Shown here: in pieces, positions 37,305 through 45,446 of the stretch | Numbering within the stretch: position 1 is the stretch's first letter | How the letters are laid out: every line of letters begins with the position of its first letter | Source: UBA12079 sp964608745 | GTDB lineage: Bacteria > Patescibacteriota > Minisyncoccia > Phycocordibacterales > UBA12079 | Direction of reading: 5' to 3' | Length of the DNA: 46,917 nucleotides | NCBI GenBank assembly: GCA_964608745.1 | Contig: CAZSPC010000006.1 | Span: 1-46,917 of the forward strand | Program-made: the position numbers and the translations under genes | The notes under the pieces: model-generated | Database searches by the model: none | Seen by the model: the letters and a program-made list of their open reading frames with translations, nothing else | What the model was told of the DNA's origin: nothing

Positions 37305-37583
37305 ATGCCTGAATTTAAAGACAAAGAAATTTGTATTTGTGCAGCAGTTAAAGCTAGTAATGGGATGATAGTTATTGGTCATCGTCATGGTCATGCTATC
37401 CGTATTATTGGTGAAACACCTGGTTTGGAATACGAACAATCAAAAAAATCACAAGGCTTTATTACATCCAGAAACAGATATGTTGACAGAGAAGAAGGTC
37501 TACAATTACAATTAGAAGCTGGGATAAAATCAAAAAGTTCTATGGGTTATACTAATGAGTTATACTCAGAAGACTTGTACTAG
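37305..37583 (+). CDS. Phage-type conserved hypothetical protein
   Basis: 92 residues from ATG 37305, which lies six to seven nucleotides after AAGGAGG (a GTG six nucleotides upstream is too close to the site). The pattern ICICAAVKASNGMIVIGHRH, QGFITSRNRYVDREEGLQLQ, AGI and the C-terminus ELYSEDLY recalls small proteins encoded in many phage genomes, where a C-terminal (F/Y)SEDLY is common. This is recognition from memory and should be checked by search. The strong Shine-Dalgarno and accessory promoter agree with a phage or mobile origin. Confidence 0.75.
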   Translation: MPEFKDKEICICAAVKASNGMIVIGHRHGHAIRIIGETPGLEYEQSKKSQGFITSRNRYVDREEGLQLQLEAGIKSKSSMGYTNELYSEDLY

Positions 37584-37640
37584 TTTTTAGAAAAGGTTGG
37601 AATAAATAAAATCAATAAAATAAATCTTGGAGGTTTTGTT

Positions 37641-38063
37641 ATGGGTGATACTGGTTCGGTAGCCGCAGCTAATTTTTTAGAAAAGAATCGTTCTGTAAAC
37701 ACAAAAAAGCATGCTGTTTTTGAAATTACAAGTATTGTGGGTTCGCAAAAATACATTGATTCGGATGTGGAAATTAAACGAGAAACAGAAGTACAAATTG
37801 GTTCTCTAGATAAGAGTGATAAAGTTTTGTACTCTCTCATATCTAAATATTGGCAAAAATCAAATGAGCTAGAAAGGGAAGTTGTCCGCCAAAATGACAA
37901 AGTAAAAAAGCAAAAACTAATTGTTAAAATGCAAATTTCTGATAGAAGGATGAGCGGTTTTCGTTCTTTGTTGAATGCCGAGTTGCAATCAAGGTTTCCG
38001 GAGTATAATCCGGACGATTTGTTTGTAAGAAAAGGTTTCAAGATTTGTAAAAAAAGAGACTGA
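37641..38063 (+). CDS. Hypothetical coiled-coil protein
   Basis: 140 residues with GGAGG nine nucleotides before the ATG, 57 nt after the phage-type gene and probably in its operon. N-terminal Ser/Gly region, then VEIKRETEVQIGSLDKSDKV and a helical charged stretch (NELEREVVRQNDKVKKQKLI, about 73-92), then a C-terminal part with NAELQSRFPEYNPDD. No membrane span, no Cys, no recognised family. A strong terminator follows. Confidence 0.65.
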   Translation: MGDTGSVAAANFLEKNRSVNTKKHAVFEITSIVGSQKYIDSDVEIKRETEVQIGSLDKSDKVLYSLISKYWQKSNELEREVVRQNDKVKKQKLIVKMQISDRRMSGFRSLLNAELQSRFPEYNPDDLFVRKGFKICKKRD

Positions 38064-38070
38064 AACCCAA

Positions 38071-38105
38071 ACCCCTGATTCGCGTAAGCGAATCAGGGGT
38101 TTTTT
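38071..38105 (+). terminator. Terminator of the phage-type operon
   Basis: ACCCCTGATTCGC and GCGAATCAGGGGT form a perfect 13-bp stem around GTAA, followed by TTTTT. Confidence 0.85.
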
Positions 38106-38164
38106 GAATTTCGGTCATTTGAATTTGTTTAGGATTTCGAGTTTAGTATTTAGAATTTCAAAAT

Positions 38165-39157
38165 CTACGATTTATCTTTCGGATAATCTATATCCAAATG
38201 TTGATATCCCTTTTCGGTTACTACACGCCCTCTTGGTGTCCTTTCTAAAAGTCCTTTTTGAATCAAATATGGTTCATTCACCTCTTCAATAGTTGCTTGT
38301 TCTTCTGAAAGAGCGGCAGCAAGTGTACTCAACCCAACCGGACCTCCTTTAAATTTATCAATAATTGTTTTCAAAAGTTTTCTGTCAGATGAGTTTAATC
38401 CTAACTCGTCAATTCCAAGTAGCAACAAGGTTTTATCAACTGAATCTTTATCCAAATTTTTTTTGTTTACCTGGGCAAAATCTCGACATCTTTTCAATAA
38501 AAAGTTTGCTGTTCGTGGAGTAAATCGACTTCTCTTAGCAATCGCTAAAGCTGTGTCATTATCTATATCAATTTCCAAAATCTTTGCTGATCTTTTTATA
38601 ATCTCTGCAATCTCTTCATTTTCATAAAATTCTAATCTAAAAGTTCCACCTGAAAACCGAGATCGAAGTGGGGAAGAGAGCAAAGCGATTCTAGTTGTAG
38701 CAGAAATAAGAGTAAAAGATGGAAGTTCAAGTTGAATTGTCCGAGCAGACGGTCCTTTTCCGATAATAATATCCAAAACCCCTGATTCCATCGCAGGATA
38801 AAGCACTTCTTCAATTGATTTATTTAAGCGGTGAATTTCGTCAACAAAAAGAATATCACCAGTTGATAGGTTGGTTAAAATAGATGCAAGGTCTCCCACT
38901 TTTTCAATAGCAGGACCTGATGTAATCTTCATTTGTCCGCCAATTTCTTTGGAAATTAAGTGAGCCAAGGTAGTTTTACCAAGTCCAGGTGGGCCATAAA
39001 AAAGAATATGCTCCGGCTGATGACCTCTTTCTTTGGCAGCGGTGAGCAAAATATGCAAATTATCTTTTATTTTTTGTTGACCAATATATTCACTCCACTC
39101 AGCGGGTCGCAAAGCATTATCTAATGATTTTCCGTTTGTGTTATTTTTACTTGACAT
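38165..39157 (-). CDS. ruvB: Holliday junction branch migration ATPase RuvB
   Basis: Start taken as ATG 39157 (330 residues); a TTG ten codons upstream is the alternative. RuvB hexamers drive branch migration with RuvA. N-terminal family motif LRPAEWSEYIGQQKIKDNL (about 16-34), Walker A YGPPGLGKTTLAHLI (about 54-68), Walker B ILFVDEIHRLN (about 102-112), sensor ISATTRIALLSSPLRSRF (about 153-170) including the arginine finger region, and a C-terminal winged helix (QATIEEVNEPYLIQKGLLER with GRVVT). Complete for the family. Located apart from ruvC. Confidence 0.95.
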   Translation of the reverse strand: MSSKNNTNGKSLDNALRPAEWSEYIGQQKIKDNLHILLTAAKERGHQPEHILFYGPPGLGKTTLAHLISKEIGGQMKITSGPAIEKVGDLASILTNLSTGDILFVDEIHRLNKSIEEVLYPAMESGVLDIIIGKGPSARTIQLELPSFTLISATTRIALLSSPLRSRFSGGTFRLEFYENEEIAEIIKRSAKILEIDIDNDTALAIAKRSRFTPRTANFLLKRCRDFAQVNKKNLDKDSVDKTLLLLGIDELGLNSSDRKLLKTIIDKFKGGPVGLSTLAAALSEEQATIEEVNEPYLIQKGLLERTPRGRVVTEKGYQHLDIDYPKDKS

Positions 39158-39251
39158 AGTTTTATGTTCGTGATACACTACTGCCAACTTTGATAATTAA
39201 ATGGTTTACTTATCCTATTGGCAGAAATAGGGTTTGTTACTATATTGTAAC

Positions 39252-39388
39252 AAAAAAACCGTGAATCTCTAAATAAATTGAGATTTTTTTCGAGGACGTT
39301 CTGGCTTTTAGCAATATGCTAGAAACTTGGAACTATCCTTAGAAAATTGTTTCACCAAAAAATTTATTTAGAGATTCACGGTTTTTTA
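39252..39388. ncRNA. Candidate structured RNA or element with 27-bp perfect terminal stem
   Basis: 39253-39279 (starting AAAAAACCGTGAATCTCTAA) and 39361-39387 are perfect reverse complements, enclosing 81 nt. The loop contains TTTTAGCAATATGCTAGAAA, itself a hairpin, and GGACGTTCTGGC. It lies between ruvB and pilB on the strand of both genes, and its T-rich end could terminate pilB. Its layout (long outer stem, central TAGC-N-GCTA hairpin) resembles elements A and B without sequence identity in the arms. Confidence 0.45.
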
Positions 39389-39444
39389 TTTTATACTACA
39401 CCTTTTCCTTTTTTTGCCAACTTGAAATTTTTAAATTTTGTTTT

Positions 39445-41220
39445 CTAAGTTTCTGTCTCTGTATCTGTCAGTTCTAAGTCATTTGTTTCAAAATTATTTT
39501 CATTAAAAGTCTCCTCTTCTGGTTCTGGGTGTGGTGAATCATCGTCTATACTTAGATTTATTACTCTTCTCAATTCTTCCAACGAAGTTACCCCGTTCAA
39601 TACCTTCACAATTCCATCTTCTTTCATATTCATAATTCCTTGTGATCGGGCTACTCGATTAATTTCTCTTTCTCCTGGGTCAGTAATAATGATTTTTTCT
39701 ATTTCTTTATTAACCCTGATAGCTTCAAATATTCCAATTCGTCCTTTATAACCAATTCCACTACATTCTTTACAGCCAGTCGGTTCGTAGACTTTACCTT
39801 CATTATTTATTTCATATTTTTCCTTATGAACAACACCATCGATTATTTTATCAACAATTTCTTTGTCTTCTGATTTAATATCTACTTCTTTTTTACAGTG
39901 CTTACAAAGTTTTCGAACCAATCTTTGTGCCATTGCAAGATTAACTGCTGAACCAAGAACATCTGGGCTCATACCAAGACCGATGAATCGTGGGAATGTA
40001 CCAGCGGCGTTGTTGGTGTGAAGTGTAGAAAGCACAAGGTGTCCTGTAAGGGCAGAGTGAATAGCAATCTCAGCGGTTTCTGAGTCTCGAATTTCACCTA
40101 CCATAATAACATCAGGGTCTTGTCGTAGAGCAGATCTAAGCCCACTAGCAAAAGTATAACCTTTGTTCTTGTTGGTTTGGGTTTGGGTAATTCCTTTAAT
40201 GTGGTATTCGATCGGATCTTCGATAGTGATAATTTTGATTTCTGGACTATAAACTTTATCCAAAAAAGCATAAAGGGTAGTGGTTTTACCAGATCCAGTT
40301 GGACCAGTGTTCAAAACCATTCCGTTTGGTTTTGAAATTTCTTCTTCGAGTACTTTTAGGAGGTGGGGCTCAATTCCTAATTCGTTGATTGGAACAGAGA
40401 TAGAATCTGGGTTAAGAAGACGCGTAACAATAGATTCTCCATAAGCACCAGGCATTGTCGAGACTCTGACTTCAATTTCTGCGTCATTAAGTTTAATACT
40501 GAATCGTCCATCCTGAGCGTTTTTTTTGATGTTTAGTTTAAGACCGGAGATTAATTTTGCACGAGAGAGGAGTAAGTTATAGGTTCTTGAATCTATTTCA
40601 GTAATATTTGTTAAAATACCATCAATTCGATAACGAATTCTAGTGAAGGTTTCTTCTGGTTCTATATGGATATCCGATGAGCTTAAAGCAAGTGCACCTG
40701 TAACAATAACATCAAATAATTGAGATATTTTATTAGCAGTATCTAATTTCAATGTATCAGCAATGATATTTTGAATATCGGCAATTTCTCTTTTTTCACT
40801 CATTATATGCTCAGCTGTTTTATCAGAAACTGAAAGAAGACCTTCTTCTGTTTTTACTGAGAATGAAAGATCTTTATACCTATCCCATACTTTTTCTGCG
40901 CTTTGCTTTGAAATCATAAAGCCTTCTACCTCATAACCTTTTTTCTTCAGTTTTTCTAATGTTTGTTGGGCGAGGGGGTTGTTGGGCGAGATAATTCCAA
41001 TTTTTACCTTTTTTTCTATTATATCGAAAGGAGCCAAGCCTGTTTCTCGGGCTTTTTTCTCTGGAATTACTCTGAAAGCATTCACGTTTAAGGATACAGT
41101 TGCTAAATTCGCATATTTTAAATTATATTTAGCAGACAAAATCCGCACCAATTCCTCTTCTTCTTTTTGGTGCAACATACTCACTCTTTGTTTTTGTTTT
41201 TCTTCGTCGAATTGAATCAT
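39445..41220 (-). CDS. pilB: PilB/GspE-type pilus assembly ATPase
   Basis: 591 residues. Hexameric cytoplasmic ATPase that powers extension of type IV pili or related DNA-uptake pseudopili. The N-terminal MshEN-like domain (about 15-140) is followed by a linker and the motor: SSDIHIEPEE (about 178-187), Walker A GPTGSGKTTTLYAFL (about 303-317), Asp box IITIEDPIEYH, Walker B QDPDVIMVGEIRDSETAEI (about 362-380), His box TGHLVLSTLHTN, and the tetracysteine zinc module CKHC...CKEC (about 440-485). It ends in an acidic tail. No pilin, PilC or PilT gene lies in the window. It is a motor different from VirB4, so the cell probably has both systems. Confidence 0.94.
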   Translation of the reverse strand: MIQFDEEKQKQRVSMLHQKEEEELVRILSAKYNLKYANLATVSLNVNAFRVIPEKKARETGLAPFDIIEKKVKIGIISPNNPLAQQTLEKLKKKGYEVEGFMISKQSAEKVWDRYKDLSFSVKTEEGLLSVSDKTAEHIMSEKREIADIQNIIADTLKLDTANKISQLFDVIVTGALALSSSDIHIEPEETFTRIRYRIDGILTNITEIDSRTYNLLLSRAKLISGLKLNIKKNAQDGRFSIKLNDAEIEVRVSTMPGAYGESIVTRLLNPDSISVPINELGIEPHLLKVLEEEISKPNGMVLNTGPTGSGKTTTLYAFLDKVYSPEIKIITIEDPIEYHIKGITQTQTNKNKGYTFASGLRSALRQDPDVIMVGEIRDSETAEIAIHSALTGHLVLSTLHTNNAAGTFPRFIGLGMSPDVLGSAVNLAMAQRLVRKLCKHCKKEVDIKSEDKEIVDKIIDGVVHKEKYEINNEGKVYEPTGCKECSGIGYKGRIGIFEAIRVNKEIEKIIITDPGEREINRVARSQGIMNMKEDGIVKVLNGVTSLEELRRVINLSIDDDSPHPEPEEETFNENNFETNDLELTDTETET

Positions 41221-41420
41221 GTGAATAGGGTTATAGGGTTTAGCGTTTAGGGTTGTAGGGAATAAAAAGCGAAGCTTCTTGTTTTTGTTAATTTGTTACT
41301 TAAATTTTACCACAAATCAAAAAACTCGCTTATCTGTTGTATTGTGAATAGTTTTGTAGGATGTTTTAGGTAGAAAGTTAATGGAAGTTTTTAATAAAAA
41401 TCAGCATAGCGGAGGTTTTT

Positions 41421-41609
41421 ATGTGGCCTGATGTTTTGTTATTTGGTATTCCTGTGTCGGATATCATTTATTGGTTATGTTGTTTTGTTTGGACGGTATC
41501 TTTTGTTGTTTTTTGCGTGTTGTTAGTAGATAAAAAATATAATAAAAAAAGAATTGATTTTACATTATCCACCTTTTTAATAACAGCTGTCTTGCTTATT
41601 ATAATTTAA
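41421..41609 (+). CDS. Small two-span membrane protein
   Basis: 62 residues with GCGGAGG six nucleotides before the ATG. Two hydrophobic segments (about 14-38, IIYWLCCFVWTVSFVVFCVLLV, split by Cys residues; and about 49-62, STFLITAVLLIII) joined by a basic loop KKYNKKR. No family recognised. The strong Shine-Dalgarno places it with the accessory genes. A weak stem lies in the 60 nt before tsaE. Confidence 0.6.
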   Translation: MWPDVLLFGIPVSDIIYWLCCFVWTVSFVVFCVLLVDKKYNKKRIDFTLSTFLITAVLLIII

Positions 41610-41672
41610 TTTTTGTTACATACCACGATTGTTTAGACGATGGTGGTATTTTTTATGTTAAAATGAGTATAT

Positions 41673-42137
41673 ATGACCATAAAAAAAACTTTAAATAACC
41701 TAAAAGAAATGGAAGAATTTGCGAATCTTGTTGTATCAAAAATTCTTAGTAGCTCGGCTACTAAGGAGGCGATTGTTTTGGGTTTGTATGGGGATTTAGG
41801 TTCTGGGAAAACCACATTTACTCAATTTTTTGTGAAAGCTTTTGGGATAAAACAAACAGTAACCAGCCCTACTTTTGTGATTGAAAAAATCTATAAACTT
41901 CCAAAAAACAAAAAATTCAAACACATTATTCATATTGATGCCTACCGTCTGAACAGTGGTGAAGAGATGAAAGATTTGGGTTGGGATCAAATTGTATCTG
42001 ATCCGCAAAATATTATTTTAATTGAATGGCCTGAAAGAATAGAAGAGATATTACCAAAAAATGTAATAAGAATTGATTTTAAATTTATTGATGAAAACCA
42101 GAGAGAGATTTTTGTTGAAAATAGTCTTTTAAAGTGA
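41673..42137 (+). CDS. tsaE: tRNA threonylcarbamoyladenosine biosynthesis ATPase TsaE
   Basis: 154 residues. TsaE is the ATPase that works with TsaB and TsaD to make t6A37 in ANN-decoding tRNAs. Walker A LYGDLGSGKTTFTQFF (about 48-63), then SPTFVIEKIY (about 77-86) and the family signature IHIDAYRL (about 97-104) with LIEWPERIE. The segment before the first strand (ILSSSATKEAI) is encoded by a perfect DNA palindrome. A TAAAAT hexamer lies eight nucleotides before the ATG. hicBA and polA follow on the same strand. Confidence 0.93.
   Translation: MTIKKTLNNLKEMEEFANLVVSKILSSSATKEAIVLGLYGDLGSGKTTFTQFFVKAFGIKQTVTSPTFVIEKIYKLPKNKKFKHIIHIDAYRLNSGEEMKDLGWDQIVSDPQNIILIEWPERIEEILPKNVIRIDFKFIDENQREIFVENSLLK
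41745..41765. repeat. In-frame palindrome inside tsaE
   Basis: CTTAGTAGC and GCTACTAAG pair perfectly around TCG, in the region encoding LSSSATK, between the first helix and the Walker A strand. Confidence 0.6.
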
Positions 42138-42149
42138 TAACATTTTAAT

Positions 42150-42374
42150 ATGAAAAATACAAAATTAGTTGCTTATATTGAACAAGATGAGGATGGAGTG
42201 TATATTGGTTCTATTCCATCTATTCCTAGTTGCTATGCCCAAGGAAAAACTATTGAAGAAATGCTTAAAAATCTTCACGAGGTTGCTTTGTTGTGTTTAA
42301 AAAATATAAAGTCAAAAACTTCAATCAATTCTCATTTTGTTGGCGTTCAAGAGTTAGATTTATCTCATGCCTAA
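42150..42374 (+). CDS. hicB: HicB-family antitoxin
   Basis: 74 residues. The beta-strand pattern VAYIEQDEDGVYIGSIPSIP, CYAQGKTIEEMLKNLHEV is the partial RNase H-like fold of HicB antitoxins, which bind and block HicA. There is no obvious C-terminal DNA-binding domain, so it is the short form. It overlaps hicA by 8 nt, giving coupled translation, and starts 12 nt after tsaE; the pair may share the tsaE transcript. The order antitoxin-toxin is less common than hicA-hicB but known. Confidence 0.88.
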   Translation: MKNTKLVAYIEQDEDGVYIGSIPSIPSCYAQGKTIEEMLKNLHEVALLCLKNIKSKTSINSHFVGVQELDLSHA

Positions 42375-42594
42375 ATTAGTTCCAATAAAGTCAAAAAAAA
42401 TGATCAAAATTCTTTTAAAGTTGAATTTTGTAGAAAGGGATGCGAGTGGTTCGCATCTATTTTTTAAACATGCAGATGGTAGGACAACTGTTGTACCTTC
42501 TAATAAAGAAATTAGTAAAGGTTTGTTGAGGAAGGTTTTAAATGATATTCAGATTTCTGTTGAGGAGTATGAAAAAATAAGAAAGCCAAAATAA
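42367..42594 (+). CDS. hicA: HicA-family mRNA interferase toxin
   Basis: 75 residues with the double-stranded RNA-binding-like HicA fold: MIKILLKLNFVERDASGSHL (about 13-32) with the catalytic His in GSH, HADGRTTVVPSNKEISKGLL (about 36-55) and a C-terminal helix. HicA cleaves mRNA; HicB neutralises it. Family length is typical. polA begins six nucleotides after the stop, so the toxin-antitoxin pair sits tightly between tsaE and polA, probably in one transcript. Confidence 0.9.
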   Translation: MPKLVPIKSKKMIKILLKLNFVERDASGSHLFFKHADGRTTVVPSNKEISKGLLRKVLNDIQISVEEYEKIRKPK

Positions 42595-42599
42595 TCTCT

Positions 42600-44957
42600 A
42601 TGACAAAAAACCAAAACAAAAAATTAGTTCTATTAGATGCTCATGCAATACTGCATCGTGCTTATCACGCCTTACCCGATTTTTCTTCTGCTAAAGGTGA
42701 ACCGACAGGTGCCCTGTACGGTACAATTTTGATGATCACTTCTATTATAGAAGACCTCAAGCCTGATTATATGGTGGCTTGTTACGATTTGCCAGATACT
42801 ACTTTTAGAAAAGAGATTTATGAAGATTATAAAGCAGGGAGGAAAGAGGCTGACGAGGAGTTGGTTCATCAAATTATTCGTTCAAAAGATATAATGAAAG
42901 CTTTTGATATTCCGGTTTATGAAAAGTCTGGTTTTGAAGCTGATGATATTCTAGGAACAATTGTCGAGCAGACTAAAAATGAAAAAATGGATGTTGTAAT
43001 TGCGTCAGGCGATATGGATACATTGCAACTTGTTGATAACAAAAAAGTTCAGGTTTATATGCCAAAAAAAGGCATCAAGACAACAGTTTTATATGATGAA
43101 AAGGCTGTTATAGAAAGAATGGGTTTTGAATCGGATTTAATTCCTGATTATAAAGGTTTGAGTGGGGATGCTTCTGATAACATCAAGGGTATTGCTGGAA
43201 TTGGTGACAAGACTGCTACAAATTTAATTCAAAAATTTGGGACAATTGAACAGATTTACAAAAAACTTGAATCAAAAAAAGGAGAGGAAAAGTTTGTAAA
43301 AGAAGGCATCAAACCTAGGATAATTAGTTTGTTGAAAGAGGGGAAGGATGACGCACTATTTTCAAAAGAGCTTGCAACTATCCGACGAGATGTTCCAATC
43401 GAGTTTAATCTACCCAAAGGCAACTGGCAAGAAAATGCTGATTTCGAAAAAATAAATTTGCTATTACGAGATTTAGGGTTTCGTTCTCTTGTACAAAAAC
43501 TTAAAGATATTTTTGGTACAACACCGGCCTTACGAAGGCCGGTGTGGGGTGAAAAGGAGGTTCAAAAAGTTGCCGTTGCTTTATGGGTGGCTAATTCAAA
43601 TATGACTAATCCGAGTCAAGAAGATGTTTTGAATTATACTAACACTGACGAGCTTGAGGTAGCTAAGAAAAAAATTTGGTCTGAAATAAAAGAAAAGAAG
43701 TTGGAGAAAGTTTTGACCGAAATTGAGATCCCTCTGATTTCTGTTGTTAAAAAAATGAACGAAAATGGAGTTAGAGTTGATACAGAATATCTTAAAGGTT
43801 TATCGGTTAAGTACCACAAAGAATTAGACAAACTTCGAACAGAGATTTGGAAAATTGCTGGTGAGGAATTTAATATCAATTCACCAAAGCAGGTAGGGGA
43901 AGTGTTGTTTGAAAAAATGGGAATTGTTCTGAAAAATCACAAGAAAACTTCGACTGGGGCAAAGTCAACTAATATTGCTGTGCTCGAGAAATTGCAACCG
44001 GACTATCCAATTGTTGATAAAATTCTTAAATACAGAGAATTTCAAAAACTTCTTTCTACTTACATAGATAATATTCCAAAAATGGTTGGTGATGATGGAC
44101 GATTGCATACTACTTTTTTACAGGCAGGTACTGTTACTGGTCGGATGGCATCTCAAGATCCAAACCTTCAAAATATTCCTATTAAAACAGATTTAGGACG
44201 AGCAATTCGTGGGGCTTTTATAGCTGAGAAAGGTTTTAAATTAGTTGCTTGTGATTATTCTCAAATTGAACTTCGATTGGCGGCACTTTTATCGGGGGAT
44301 GAAAAAATGATTCGAACTTTTAGAGAAGGGAAGGATATTCATAATGCTGTGGCATCGGAAGTTTTTGATGTCTCGTTTAGTGAAGTCGATTCAGAAATGC
44401 GAAGGCGGGCGAAAATAATTAATTTTGGTATTTTATATGGAATGGGAGTGAATTCTTTGCGTAAAGCTTTGGGAGAAGATACAAAAAGAGTGGAAGCCCA
44501 GGAATTTTACAATAATTATTTTGAAAGATTTCCTGGGTTGGCAGAATATATTGATGGAGTAAAAGCTGATACAAAACAATTAGGGTATACAGAAACTTTT
44601 TTTGGTCGTAGAAGATATTTTGAAGGAATAAATTCAAAAGTTCCGTTTGTGCGAGCAATGGCAGAGAGGATGGCAATCAACGCACCGATTCAAGGAACAT
44701 CTGCTGATATGATAAAGATTGCAATGACTCGAATTGATGAATTTACAGAGAGGCAAGGCCTCTCTGTTGATGTGAAAATGTTGTTGCAGGTTCATGATGA
44801 ATTAATTTTTGAAATTCGTGAAGATTTGGTAGAAAAAATTGCACCAGAAATAGAAAAAATTATGGAAGAGATGATTTCTCTTGAAGAAGCCGAAGGAATT
44901 AAATTTGAGGTTGATGTTAAGGTGGGTGATAGTTGGAACACATTAGAAAAAATCTAA
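42600..44957 (+). CDS. polA: DNA polymerase I without 3'-5' exonuclease domain
   Basis: 785 residues. Repair and Okazaki-fragment polymerase. The N-terminal 5'-nuclease domain (about 8-290) has LLDAHAILHRAYHAL, FEADDILGTI, SGDMDTLQLV and the helix-hairpin-helix GIAGIGDKTATNLI. The region around 300-375 is only a short linker, so the proofreading domain found in E. coli Pol I is missing entirely. The polymerase domain has motif A DYSQIELRLAALLSGDE (about 551-567), motif B RRRAKIINFGILYGMG (about 600-615) and motif C LLQVHDELIFE (about 728-738). Two DNA palindromes lie in the frame: one in the linker (TPALRRPVW), one before motif C (TERQGLSV). Confidence 0.95.
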   Translation: MTKNQNKKLVLLDAHAILHRAYHALPDFSSAKGEPTGALYGTILMITSIIEDLKPDYMVACYDLPDTTFRKEIYEDYKAGRKEADEELVHQIIRSKDIMKAFDIPVYEKSGFEADDILGTIVEQTKNEKMDVVIASGDMDTLQLVDNKKVQVYMPKKGIKTTVLYDEKAVIERMGFESDLIPDYKGLSGDASDNIKGIAGIGDKTATNLIQKFGTIEQIYKKLESKKGEEKFVKEGIKPRIISLLKEGKDDALFSKELATIRRDVPIEFNLPKGNWQENADFEKINLLLRDLGFRSLVQKLKDIFGTTPALRRPVWGEKEVQKVAVALWVANSNMTNPSQEDVLNYTNTDELEVAKKKIWSEIKEKKLEKVLTEIEIPLISVVKKMNENGVRVDTEYLKGLSVKYHKELDKLRTEIWKIAGEEFNINSPKQVGEVLFEKMGIVLKNHKKTSTGAKSTNIAVLEKLQPDYPIVDKILKYREFQKLLSTYIDNIPKMVGDDGRLHTTFLQAGTVTGRMASQDPNLQNIPIKTDLGRAIRGAFIAEKGFKLVACDYSQIELRLAALLSGDEKMIRTFREGKDIHNAVASEVFDVSFSEVDSEMRRRAKIINFGILYGMGVNSLRKALGEDTKRVEAQEFYNNYFERFPGLAEYIDGVKADTKQLGYTETFFGRRRYFEGINSKVPFVRAMAERMAINAPIQGTSADMIKIAMTRIDEFTERQGLSVDVKMLLQVHDELIFEIREDLVEKIAPEIEKIMEEMISLEEAEGIKFEVDVKVGDSWNTLEKI
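43521..43545. repeat. In-frame palindrome in the polA linker
   Basis: ACACCGGCCTT and AAGGCCGGTGT pair perfectly (11 bp) around ACG and encode TPALRRPV in the linker between nuclease and polymerase domains. The G+C content is far above that of the rest of the gene. Confidence 0.75.
44745..44767. repeat. In-frame palindrome in polA before motif C
   Basis: ACAGAGAGGC and GCCTCTCTGT pair perfectly (10 bp) around AAG, encoding TERQGLSV. The AGAGGCAAGGCCTCT core resembles the arms of the GGTGAGGC family. Confidence 0.65.
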
Positions 44958-45104
44958 AATTTTCAAAGGTCCGTCAGCTGACGGATCATTTAAACTACTC
45001 AACAAAGCCATTTGTAGACGTCCGACGTCTACAAAAGTTCAGTGGCTCAACAAAGCTATAAAAATGCTGAACGGCTCAACGGATTGAGCCGTTGAAAATT
45101 TTAA
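44955..45104. repeat. Three-hairpin dispersed repeat, copy 2
   Basis: Follows the polA stop. Same order of hairpins and linkers as 31447-31594, with scattered substitutions (for example GGTCCGTCAGCTGACGGATC here). Probably serves as the polA 3' end. Confidence 0.75.
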
Positions 45105-45108
45105 AAAA

Positions 45109-45136
45109 TACCCTACCGAACGAATCCGGTAGGGTA
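45109..45136. terminator. Hairpin between polA and the 45144 gene
   Basis: TACCCTACCG and CGGTAGGGTA form a perfect stem; it lies directly after the stop of the minus-strand gene and has an A run on its left, so it can terminate that gene. Confidence 0.7.
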
Positions 45137-45143
45137 AATAAGT

Positions 45144-45446
45144 TTATTTTGAAAGTTTAAAAAATATTAAGGTAAAATTCATTATATCTATATTCTCATC
45201 AATAATAGAAAGTACCCTTATATTTAAGTCTTTTCGGTTCTTTCCGCTTACGAATGCTGGACAGTTGACTACAAGTGGTGCAATAACACTGTCTTCATCA
45301 TGAACCCAAGCTATCCCATCAGTGTGCTGAATTATTATACAATCAAGATTATTTTCTAGCGGAAATATTTCTGATGACTGTCTATTTTTTACTTGGATTC
45401 TTTTTATGCTAATAATCTCCGGAAAATCTTGTCCGTTTATTTTCAT
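45144..45446 (-). CDS. Hypothetical protein, second gene of a zinc-ribbon pair
   Basis: 100 residues from ATG 45446 (preceded by AAAGGAG at six nucleotides); a longer frame upstream overlaps the neighbouring gene and is rejected. The start overlaps the stop of the upstream gene as TAATG, so translation is coupled. The sequence has alternating strands (ISIKRIQVKNRQ, DCIIIQHTDGIAWVHDEDS, LVVNCPAF) and a hydrophobic C-terminal strand, suggesting a small beta-rich protein. No family recognised. Confidence 0.7.
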   Translation of the reverse strand: MKINGQDFPEIISIKRIQVKNRQSSEIFPLENNLDCIIIQHTDGIAWVHDEDSVIAPLVVNCPAFVSGKNRKDLNIRVLSIIDENIDIMNFTLIFFKLSK

